Assembly: GCA_028564705.1 (NCBI GenBank)
Contig: JAPXFQ010002738.1
Location: forward strand, 434,001 to 498,000
From: Apricaphanius iberus
Taxonomy: Eukaryota > Chordata > Actinopteri > Cyprinodontiformes > Aphaniidae
DNA length: 64,000 nucleotides
Reading direction: 5' to 3'
In this document: positions 1-9,685 of the stretch, piece by piece
Numbering within the stretch: position 1 is the stretch's first letter
Layout of the letters: every line of letters begins with the position of its first letter
Notes under the pieces: generated by a model
What the model was told of the DNA's origin: nothing
The model's database searches: none
The model's input: only the letters and a program-made list of their open reading frames with translations
Position numbers and translations under genes: made by a program

Positions 1-77
1 CCGAGCACTTTTGAAAAGCTTTCCTTGAGATGACATCTTTTGTGAATTGGCGCTATAAATAGACTGAATTGAATGGT
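1..77 (+). repeat. LINE 3' tail (L2/Rex type)
   Basis: The segment ends in a phrase close to 'gaattggcgctataaata' followed by gaattgaat. The same 3' tail occurs at 34.06-34.09 kb after a recognisable reverse transcriptase remnant. Such tails mark 3' ends of abundant fish LINEs. Only the tail lies inside the window. Confidence 0.6.
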
Positions 78-119
78 ACATTTTTAGTGTGAACTTTTAG
101 TTTTTAGTGGAACAAGCAG

Positions 120-1190
120 GTCAGGAGTTGATTAAAGCCTTCTGTTAAAACCATTGACAATAAAATCACAGGCTATAGCAATTAGAGGTATCGCAACAAA
201 AACTTCAGGAGAACGAGGAGCCATTTCACGCCTTAGATGACGCTTCCTTACAGTTCTTACAGAAGTCTCCTCAGAAGTCTGGATAAAACTGGTGATGTTA
301 AAAAGCACACAGTAGTGGTCAGAGACAGCTAAGTCAAAAGCAGAGGACACACAGGTGGACAGGCCATACATGATGACAAGTCCAGGGTGTCTCCTCTGTT
401 GTGAGTCGGCTGCTTGACATGTTGAATAAAATCAATTTAATTCATAATGTTTAAAAAAAGGATCTAAAAGGTTGTCCACATGTATCTTAAAATCACCAGA
501 TAAAATTATACTTTCATAAGAGTTGTACAGAATTGATAATAAATCTTGAATAAAAACTGTTCCCTTTTTATGAGGCCTATAAGCTGTGATACATAAAATC
601 TGAGGGGTGCTAAAAACATGTGCAGTATATTCAAATGAATTAAAATAAATAAAACAGGTTTGGCCGAAATAATTGATGAATTTATGAAAGCGGTACCGCC
701 TCACCTTCTGCTACTCCTCGTGGAATAAGTGAAGTTAAATTTTAGTGAGAAGGCTTCTGTGAAAACAAGAGGGACATCTGCACTCAGCCATGTTTCTGTT
801 AAAAATGAGCAATCAAGACCTAAAATACGATCATTAATGATAAAGGTTTTTATTGAGCAGAGAGCGAACATTTAAAAGTGCCATTAATGGTGGTCAAAGG
901 TAGGGAGATGATTTACTGAAAGTGGGACTTTTTGTAACTGTTTAAGATTATTTGGTTTGTATTTGTTGGGTTTATGATTTTTAGTCTTCTCTCTGCTGAT
1001 AATAACAGATATTAGTGAGTTATAGCAAGGACCAAGTCCAATGTGAGTTACTGTTAAAATCAGGGCTGAGTTCATAGGAGCAGAGACCAGCTGGAAATCA
1101 GGATATTCTGGAGGCTCATTGCCAGCAAGCAGGTGACCTGTATGTTCAGGTGAAGACCATCCGCCCCAAACAGGTGACTCCTGTCCCATA
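120..1190 (-). repeat. Decayed LINE, endonuclease part of ORF2
   Basis: Read on the minus strand, 704-432 contains an endonuclease-like stretch (AYRPHKKGTVFIQDLL, then SGDFKIHVDNLLDP). The stretch 371-132 contains the typical end of that domain (AVSDHYCVLFNIT). The frame is interrupted by stops and shifts, so this is a dead fragment. The part towards 1190 is assigned by continuity only. Confidence 0.65.
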
Positions 1191-1290
1191 AAATGTTAAC
1201 ATTGTCTATAAAACCAACTAAAGCAATACTGTTTCTCAGAAACAGAAAAGTTGATAAACTGATACAAACTAAATTCTAAAAGTAAAAAAA

Positions 1291-2140
1291 ATGTCCTTCC
1301 TGATCTCTTCCTGTTGCTCTGATAACTTTATCTGTAGAGGCAGAACTACTAATCAGGTCACAAAAGAGTGAAAAGGCTGTCATCCACCCTTCTTCAGTCT
1401 TGATTCGTTCGTTGCTTATCTATAACTGTTGAGCTACCAACAGTGACTGAGAGACTCATCCTCAAAGCAAAGCTATAAAAGTGTCGCTGTTTCATTGTGC
1501 AGCAAAAGTGTTTCCAGTGACGGCTGAGGCTGCCTCGATGTATCAGCAGAAAAAGGTAAAACCAGATTTCCTGTCCTTCATTCTAGGAAAACAAACATAG
1601 ATTTGTTTTCGATTGCATGTACACTCTAGCTGTGAAATAGGACTTCACCAGAGAGCCCTGATAAACAAAAATAAAATATATTTTTAAGTATTTTAATTGG
1701 AATGCCTTTTATAACGAGTTCATAAATTTGTATTTTTTTCTTTCCAAAGATGGCTTCAGCTCTTCTGCTCTCTCTGTTGATGTGTTTGTTGATGGCAGGA
1801 GCCACCAGATTAGATATAAGTCAATAATAATAGTAATAATAAGATAATGAAAATTTATAATAATTTAAAATGTAACAATAGAAAATATACTCCCCTCTTG
1901 TGTGTTCATGATTACAACCAGAAGAGACGATGTCATGACCTTATAATTTCTTTCTTCCACAGGCAGATCTAAGATTCATTAGATCAGCTGACCACTCAGG
2001 AGATGAACCACCTGTTTCTCCTGGACCACCTGGTTCTCCTGGACCACTTGGTCGTCCTGGACCACGTGGTCCTCCTAGATCCCCTGGTCTTCCTGGATAA
2101 CCTGGTCATGAGCTTCCTCCTCGTCAAGGAGGACCAAGAT
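1291..2140 (+). pseudogene. Truncated copy of the collagen-CTLD lectin gene
   Basis: This is a diverged copy of the first part of the lectin gene at 9.2-12.6 kb. Similarity begins abruptly at 1291 (matching 9221) and covers a TATA box (TATAAAA, 1474-1480), the non-coding first exon ending at 1555 before a GT, and the signal-peptide exon starting at ATG 1750 (MASALLLSLLMCLLMAG). Two defects are visible. The splice donor of the signal exon reads ataagt at 1816 where the intact gene has gtaagt. The collagen exon (from 1963, after an AG acceptor) keeps only about ten Gly-X-Y-like triplets before an in-frame TAA at 2098-2100. No CTLD exons follow before LINE debris starts near 2.6 kb. Expression of a short secreted peptide cannot be excluded, but a working lectin is not possible here. 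Confidence 0.8.
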
Positions 2141-2639
2141 GACCTTTCCAAAGGTCATTCCCTGCCATGTGCAATAAAAAAAAATCTGTAAAGCACTTTG
2201 AGTTGCAGTCTCTATGAAAAGCGCTATATACTTTTTAATTTAGTTGTTATCTACAGAGTCTCTCCCATCTCAGGTGCTGAAGCTTACATCTTACATGTTT
2301 ATCTAATTGCTATTATTTGTAAAAAATATATATATATATTTTCACTTTGTCATTAACTTTTTTTTTTTCACTCAATCAAAAATTAACAAAAAATGTTAAT
2401 GATGGCTGATTTACAAAAGCAGAAACCATTTTCAGAATCATAAAACTTCATTCATCCCATATGGCGCAATTTAGTTTGGTAATCCCAACAACAATAATCC
2501 ACAAATAATAAAAACAATATCTCACAGAAACGTTTTTGGACAGTGGGAGGAGACCAAAGTACCCAGAGAGAACCCAGAAATGCACAGGGAGAACATACAA
2601 ATTCCATTTAAGATTTCAGAGATTCAAAAAAAGGACCTT

Positions 2640-3560
2640 CTTGCTGGAACGCAGTAGGTTTTGTTTGTGGCCCGTGTTATAATCAGAAAAAAACACTTAA
2701 TCAGAAGGAATCGGATGATTATCAGACCAACACTGCAATACATTTTTTGAAAATACTCTACAAGAAATAACAGAGCTGGAAGTTGATAAAATCATTAGCT
2801 CATTGAAAAACTCAAAAGACAACGGTGTCCATGGACTGGAAACAAACATTATCACTATCAGCCTATCCCTGGAATAAAAAGTTGTCCCACAGTCCTGGAA
2901 AATGGCTACAGTGACGCAGTCTTGACGTCTGGTAACAGTTCAAATATAGCCAACTACCAGGCCATTAATATCCCCTCTGTGATTTCTAAAGTTGTTAAAA
3001 GATGGTTAGCAAATATTCAAACGGAAACGTAAACAAAGACATTCTCCTTCGTAGGCAATAAAATGGGTTCTCAATCAAAATCATACTACAGACTTCACAG
3101 ACCATTTGTTGAAAGAAGACATGTTGGACACTAACACTTGTGTCGGTGCCAAAATCTTAGATTTGAAAAAGGTATTTGACACTGTAAATCATAAAATTCT
3201 TCTGTCTAAACTAACTTTTTGTTTATTTTTTGGATGCACTTCAGAGAATAAAATCATATCTAGATTACAGGAAAGCGTGAGTTTGCAGTAACGATGCCAA
3301 ATCAACCTTTCTATATGTTTCTGTGGGCCTAACTCAGGGGTCAACACTTATATACCTATGTATGTCAACAGCCTGCAATGATCAGTGTCGAGTTTCAAAT
3401 GTTGATGATACTGTCATCATTCACTAGTGCAAAAACTACTCAGAAAGCTGTCTACATTCTTACTTCTGCCTGAGTTCCTATAAATAGCTGCCTTATTCAA
3501 TCATGCCAACAACTAAACACAACTAAAACAGTTTGTATACTGTACTGTAGGTACATCAAA
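2640..3560 (+). repeat. Decayed LINE reverse transcriptase
   Basis: The translation carries, in broken frames, the order expected of a non-LTR reverse transcriptase: a SWK(M)AT-like stretch near 2.9 kb, then DTNTCVGAKILDLKKVFDTV at 3127-3186 (palm motif region), followed by NHKILLSKL. Many stops show it is inactive. The piece at 8.96-9.20 kb looks like the later part of a related element. Confidence 0.7.
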
Positions 3561-3970
3561 CATCCTGTCCTGTCTGGGATGTGTGAAACTCAGAATTGAT
3601 GTCTGAGTACCAAGTCGAAGCCCAACAGATTTACTTTCACAAGTGGAGCATTACCGCTACTGATATAGTACGCCATTTGATATATATGTGTAATTAAACT
3701 TTATTAAAAATGGCTGTTGGTCTGTTTTTTTTTCTATTATTGATGCAGAGATGGAAAATAAAGAGGGCAAACTATAGAAGATAAAGAGGGTTTGGGGGGA
3801 AAAAAAGGTTAAGAAGGAGAGGAACCAAGAAAACAGGAACACATCCCAGTCTTCTTCCTCCACCACCACAGGACGGCTGAGGAGAATAAAAATAAAAAAA
3901 CAGACCAAACATTATGAGATTAGAACTACACAACTACAACACATAAATAGATAAATAAATACAATAAAAG

Positions 3971-4341
3971 CAGGGATGCATTAATACTGATACTGGTATC
4001 GGGGCCAATAACGTTCTCATCACATCAGTATCGCTTAAAGTTAACCGATACCATGAACTGATACTTAAAATGTGGATACTCTGCAATATTTTTACAGAAA
4101 ATGTTTATTTTTCGCTTGAAATTTTAGCTTGGTGGTGATTTTTATTATTTTAGTTTTTTTTTATCTAATTCATCATCATTTGTAACAAAAAACAAGCAGA
4201 GATGAAAATAAAACCTGTCTTCAAATTCATTCATTTTTTTGTGTGGTAGAAGATTGACATTGGTACTCGATATCGGCAACTACTTAAATCCAAGTATCGG
4301 TATTGTATCGGTTTTTAAAAAGTTGTATCATTGCATCCCTG
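3971..4341. mobile_element. Short hAT-like non-autonomous element
   Basis: The ends form an inverted repeat (cagggatgca at 3971, tgcatccctg ending at 4341). The element is flanked by 8-bp direct repeats aataaaag (3963-3970) and aataaaaa (4342-4349), a 7/8 match. An 8-bp duplication is the hAT signature. There is no coding potential inside. Related copies lie at 52.56-52.87 kb (inverted) and probably at 40.4-40.7 kb. Confidence 0.7.
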
Positions 4342-4349
4342 AATAAAAA

Positions 4350-5170
4350 CGTCACTGAAAAGCTTGTGGCACCAATTATTACAAGATTTAGTTGTGATAA
4401 CCTCAGCCTAAGAATGTATCTATAACTATGGTGCCCAAAGTGGTGCCTGCAGGTCATTGTTAGCACCCCAAGCTATTTAATTTGACCCGCAAGGTGATGC
4501 CTTAGATCTAACTACTTTGATCAGACAGTAAACTTAATTTGCATCATTATTATTCTCCCACTGCTGTTACCACTTTTGATAAATGGGCCGATGAATATAA
4601 GTATATTGGGCTAACTTAGACCTCAATCATGTTGCTTGCATTATTTTTGAAAAAAAAAAAAAATCAGGTATAAAATTAAAATTCAAGCAACTACAAGAAA
4701 CATGTAGAGTAGCACGAAATTTACTATTACGCACATTATAAGAACACAAATGATTATATTTTAATTAATTTATAACATGTACCATGAAACTTGGTGCCGT
4801 GCCAGACTGAATCAAACTAACTGTAAATTTGCCGGTCTTCACCACACTGGCTGCTAGATTAAGCAGCTATTATCAGCCCGGAGTGGCACAGCCAGTGGCA
4901 CACAGACAAAAGACATGTTAAAAATGCTGGGAAGGATTATTGGGTTTGTTTTTTTTCCTGACACTAATACTAAATCAATCAAATACTGAAGTTTAGATAT
5001 GTGTTCTAAATGGCTTTATGACTTATTTGTGATATTTTGTTTAATGTCATTTACAAAGAAAAGGAAGATTAAATAAGTATTTAATGAAGAATAATTATTT
5101 TACCTAACTATTAGTATTTGTATTTTATGTAAAACATTACTAAATTTGGCTTTATTGGAGACATAGACAT
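4350..5170. other. Gene-free AT-rich stretch
   Basis: No coding exon, RNA gene or clear transposon end was recognised here. It is low-complexity AT-rich sequence with short homopolymer runs. Confidence 0.5.
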
Positions 5171-5174
5171 CGAA

Positions 5175-5617
5175 AAGATCCCCAAGCCACAGGAGCCCAG
5201 GCGGGTCTAAGCAGGGTTGACCGTACCTGAACCATGAGGAGAGCCCCGGAGGATCATCTAGCAGCTATTATAAAGGGGGCTGCAGAACCAGGGCAGAACA
5301 AGGTGGCCCCCGCCACCACTGCCCGGCAGCAGGGGCTGCGACCAGCCAACGGCCGACATGCACCACCGCCACCTTAGGCCAATCCCCAAAGCCCCTCCAC
5401 CCCACGCCGGATTGCCAGATTAATCGCCATAGTGGCCAAAAGGCGTTCCCAGGCCAATCCCAGCCAGCACCCAGACACTGATCTCAACCAGCTCCCGGAT
5501 CTCAATCCAGCACACCGCACAGCATCAAGCATCTAAACCCGCCATTGGAACAACCAGGTCCCGATCACCGAAGGAGGAAGGCAGCCACCCACCTCCATCC
5601 CCCACCCCGAGTCCTCA
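5175..5617. repeat. GC-rich unclassified repeat, part 1
   Basis: This is a sharply C/G-rich block in AT-rich surroundings, with many ccagcaccc- and cccaggc-like phrases. Similar composition resumes after the hAT insertion (6714-7155) and again at 8560-8935, just before a LINE reverse transcriptase remnant. The three blocks are probably pieces of one older element split by later insertions. The family was not identified. Confidence 0.4.
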
Positions 5618-5625
5618 GTGGCTAT

Positions 5626-6705
5626 TAGAGGGTGACAAGGGAATCAATAGTCGCTCCCGTCCCGATCCCAAAAAAAAAACTCCCGTCACGTCCCGATCAC
5701 GTGACAGCCCCCCCCCCAAAAAAATCTTGTCCCGGAAAAAATCTCGCGAGAAAGACTCCCGTCCCGACCCGAATCCCGTAGATTAGTAATTTACCTCCTA
5801 TGCCGCTTGCTCCCCCCGCCCCCCTTTAAACCATAGCCTAGCACAGTATCAAAGGTAATCTATTTAGCTTCATCTGCCATCTTTAACCATATCCTGCATT
5901 CTCGTTTGGCCACCTTACCACGTCATGAATGGACTCGACTCGTCTGACTACCAAACTATTAATGCTGCGTTCGAGAGCCCATCCAAACCAGTGGGACTTC
6001 TCCTACCTGAAATGTACTAGCTCCCACTTCTAAGCGTTCGAGGCAATCAAAGTGGAATGTAAACAGAAAACATGGACGACCGCCGCGCTAAACAGATAGT
6101 CGCTTTGTTTATGAAGAGGCATGCAAATAGATAATAACAACATTCACACCATAATATGAAAAACAAGTTGTGTTAAAATTACAATCTAAAACAACACTAC
6201 AAGTGGAGAAGTAGAGTTAATAGCCTATTCGTTCAAGTTTTACCTCTCAGGACGTGAGACTCCGTGGGCGCCGCCATTATCCTCCGACTTAATTTCGGTG
6301 AAGTCTGGGTACGTCGAACTACCCCGAGTTCGCACGTAGGAGCTTCCACTTCGACAGGCATTCCAGTGCACTTTCCGTATTTGGAGGTAGGATAAGTCCC
6401 ATGTCCCACTGGTTTGAATGGGCTCTCGAACGCAGCATGAGGTACACGCACTTTCAGTCAGATATCATATGCTTACCAGTTTATCCAGGCGGTGTAGCAA
6501 CAACGTAGCAGTTTCAGTTTTGGTGCGTGCAGTGTAGTAGACCCGAAAAAAAGAAAATTCTAATTTTCGGTTTCCCGTCCGATCCTGTGGATTTTTTCCT
6601 GTCCCGTCCCGATCACGTTACCAACAGTGAAATTGACTCCCGTCCCACGGGAATCCTGCAGGAATCCCGTGACCTGTGGGAATCCCGAAAAATTGTCACC
6701 CTCTA
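5626..6705. mobile_element. hAT-like non-autonomous transposon, 1,080 bp
   Basis: The terminal inverted repeats tagagggtgacaa and ttgtcaccctcta face each other. Both sides carry an identical 8-bp target duplication, gtggctat (5618-5625 and 6706-6713). The ends contain many tandem cccgtcccgat-type motifs in opposite orientation. No transposase frame is visible. A second element (5963-6437) sits inside it. Confidence 0.8.
5963..6437. mobile_element. PIF/Harbinger-like MITE nested in the hAT element
   Basis: A left end starting tgctgcgttcgagagccca is mirrored at the right end (tgggctctcgaacgcagca). The inverted similarity continues for about 40 bp. The flanks are taa (5960-5962) and tga (6438-6440), which suggests a 3-bp target duplication with one change. 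The short length and lack of coding frame indicate a MITE. Confidence 0.65.
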
Positions 6706-6713
6706 GTGGCTAT

Positions 6714-7155
6714 ATGCAGTTTAACACTGGGCACCAGTCCCACAGATGAAGCCAACTGAACAGCTCCGCCTCTGGGTCCCTCAAAGTGTGCCATCCCTAA
6801 AGCCCGTAAAACTGAGAGTGTCTAAGTTGTATAGTAAGACTGGGATCCAGGCCGTCACGGGATAGTGGAAATGGAAACCACTCCCCATGCCCCAGTGACG
6901 TGCCCACACCCCAAGGCCCAACATCAGTGATCAAGTGATGGAGCAAGTGGACACAAGTGTCTGGAGATGCGGACAAAATGCCTTCTCAGGGAGCCAATAG
7001 GGACCCCCGTTCGCCAAGATCAACCAAGGGAGGGAGGCCATGCAACATCCACCCCAGGATGCCCATGGCTGCAGAACCACCAAGCCCGGCGGAACGCAAG
7101 CCAGTCCCCCCGACACCATCCAAGATGAGAAGCTATACCCTTCCCGATCTTTGAT
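6714..7155. repeat. GC-rich unclassified repeat, part 2
   Basis: This continues the GC-rich block interrupted by the hAT element, with the same composition and many ccagg/cccaa phrases. Open frames on both strands reflect the base composition and show no recognised domain. Confidence 0.35.
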
Positions 7156-7159
7156 CTAC

Positions 7160-8546
7160 TATGAGAGCTCGATTTACTCGATTCCAATCGCATAAACTCT
7201 GCCTCGAAGCCTCGTTAAATTCCTTTGATGGGCACCTTTACGTGCAGAGATCTGATTGTTCCACACGGACCGTTGTTTTGTTCGCACCTGTGCAAAGCCC
7301 AACAGCAGCGCGGGATACCGTTTGAATATAGTTGGCGCAATAGCGGAGAATAAAGATGTCCATAAATGGCAGAAAATGTGTAAAGTTTGGGATCGTTACG
7401 TTCTAAAAATAGAGGAGACCAAAGTACAGAGTATTTACTGCAAAGTAGAGCTGGCGTACCACAGCAGTACGAGCTCAATGATCCAGCATCAGAAAACATC
7501 CAAATGATTTTTCACCAAGCGTCGCTGAAACAAGGTAATGTAACCTAAAGCCTGTATACATTGATGTTCGCTAATTTTAATACTGTATTTGTAGTGATGT
7601 CATGATGCTGTTTGACTAGATGTGATGTTTAGCGTTGATGTTTTTAAGTAGTAATCCTATTCACGTTCAATCGCAAGAGAGCCTTGTCCAAATGTAGCCG
7701 GGTATCTCACAAACCGGAGATATTTTTCTACGGTTTGGCCTGTCATCCACACGTTAACGCAGATTTTCGGCACAAAAAACGAATATACTCTGGCCAGAGT
7801 GGAGAACTGCGTTCTCTCTGTTTTCAGTATCTGCGTGTGGACGGATGAAAACAGAGTTTGAAGTGCCGTAACGTCTCTATCCGCGACAATAAATGTTCCA
7901 ACATCACAGTTACAGCGTCAAAAATCACCAAACTTCACGCTGCGCTGCGACCAAGTGTGAGTGTTTAGAATGATTGATAAGTCAATTTTCCTAGATGTTC
8001 AGTGCTGCTGAGCCGAGGCGTATCCAGGAGGTGAATAAAGAGGGGCTAAAATGGGCCCAGGGTGGGTCTGGGACTGCAGCACCAAAATAAAATAAAATAC
8101 AAAATAATTTAGAGTTTCCAACTGTTAAAAGGACATTTAAAGTCCTTTTGTTTTACTAAGGTTTATGTGACAATGTTGTCTCAAACTTTGCTTGCTTTTC
8201 AAACAATTCAAGTGATTGGCGAAAAAGAAAATAACAAAAACATTACAACTTTTCACAAAAGTTATTTCATAAAAAAGTGGATGGACTGTTTAGTTTGTAA
8301 CTTACATTATTGCTGTTGACTGTTATTTTGTAAATAAATTACATCAGTTTTGGAGCCAAATGTTGGAGTTCTCTTGTTTTTTTTGAGCAATAAAAGGCAA
8401 ATCCTCGATCATTTTACCGGCTCAAAATTTTTCTTTATGCATGATTTGTTTTGGTTATTTAAAAACGTTAAAAAAAATCGATTAGTCTAATTGATAAAGG
8501 GCTAGATTAATCGATTACAAAAATAATTGATAGCTTCAGCCCTACA
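7160..8546 (+). mobile_element. Decayed hAT transposon with BED-finger remnant
   Basis: The plus-strand frame at 7256-7507 ends in a stretch resembling the BED zinc finger of hAT transposases (CKVELAYHSSTSSMIQHQK). The right end (8480-8546) is rich in atcgatta-type motifs and ends ttcagcccta, a common hAT terminus in fish. The left end is degraded and no convincing 8-bp duplication was found, so the boundaries are approximate. Confidence 0.5.
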
Positions 8547-8559
8547 TTAGACACTCAGG

Positions 8560-8935
8560 TAGAGTTCAGCCCCCTTCCCCCAGCACCACCCCCTCTGTGC
8601 AAGTGCACCTCCCAGGGGAAAGCGCCTGCAGCTAGATTGAGAAAGTCTCACTGCCAGCGAAAGAGGCCCCCAGCACCACTCACACATCGAAGGCCCCCGT
8701 GCCCAAGCAGGAATTTAGCGTATGGACAGTTCCAAACCCCGGCGCACCAAGCCAACATCCACCCCTCCCATCCCCACCCTGGCCAATAACCAATCCAGGC
8801 AAAGCTGCAACTGCCTGTCCAACAGCTTGGCAGCCAACCAGTTCACCGGCAAGCCCGACCGATACCAGTCAGACGCCTGACCCCAGTGCTCCTCAGTGTT
8901 TACGAAGACCAAGACGCAGAGGCTAAGTCCGGCGC
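8560..8935. repeat. GC-rich unclassified repeat, part 3
   Basis: This third GC-rich block resembles 5175-5617 and 6714-7155 in composition. It leads directly into LINE reverse transcriptase sequence. It may be the upstream part of that LINE or an independent repeat. Confidence 0.35.
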
Positions 8936-8959
8936 CTTTCAACTACCAAGGCATAGTAA

Positions 8960-9200
8960 CACCAACCACCCAATGCAGGAGGAGAATAACAAAATATTTG
9001 TTTCTGAGTTCAAATACCTTGGTGTGACAGTTGATTCAACACAACACTTCACGACCAAAACTAAAGAACATCTGAAATTGTGTTGTTTTATGTTTTACAC
9101 ATTAAACAAATACTAATATGATTTTACATTCATTGATGCTATCAAACAATGAATACTGTGTCACATGTTGGTCGCTGAGAGATGTAAATTCATGGATATT
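8960..9200 (+). repeat. LINE reverse transcriptase, C-terminal remnant
   Basis: The frame reads SEFKYLGVTVDSTQHFTTKT and, after a shift, a NNEYCVTCWSL-like stretch. Both are typical of the thumb region of fish LINE reverse transcriptases. The remnant stops just upstream of 9221, where similarity to the other lectin copy begins. Confidence 0.65.
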
Positions 9201-9220
9201 CCGAGAATTTCTATGTCAAG

Positions 9221-9489
9221 ATGTCCTTCCTGATCTCTTCCTGTTGCTCTGATAACTTTATCTGTAGAGGCAGAACTAATAATCAGGTCACAAAAGAGTG
9301 AAAAGGCTGTCATCCACCCTTCTTCAGTCTTGATTCGTCCGTTGCTTATCTATAGCTGATGAGGAATCACCAGTGACTGAGAGACTCATCCTAAAATCAA
9401 AGATATATAAGTGTTGCTGTTTCATTATGAAGCAAAAGTGTTTCCATTGACGTCTGGCTGAGGCTGCTTCAATGTATCATCAGAACAAG
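9221..9489 (+). promoter_or_regulatory. Promoter and non-coding first exon of the collagen-CTLD gene
   Basis: A TATA box (TATATAA, 9404-9410) lies upstream of a probable non-coding exon that ends at 9489 before gtaaaa. The intron runs to an AG at 9684-9685, directly before the start codon. The whole block is well conserved in the broken copy at 1291-1555. The transcription start is inferred at about 9435 from the TATA position. Confidence 0.6.
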
Positions 9490-9685
9490 GTAAAACCAGA
9501 TTTCCTGCCCTTCATTCTCGGAAAACAAACATGGATTTAGTATTGATTGTGTGTACACTCTGGCTGTGAAATAGGACTTTGCCCAAGAGCCCTGACAAAC
9601 AAAAATTCAATATATTTTTAAGTTTTTTTATTGGAATTTTCTTTTTCTAACCAGTTCATAAATTTGTCTTTTTTTCTTTCCAAAG

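Noticed and set aside
6931..7154. Open frames on both strands in a GC-rich block
   Set aside because: No domain, splice or start context; the block matches other GC-rich repeat pieces in the window.
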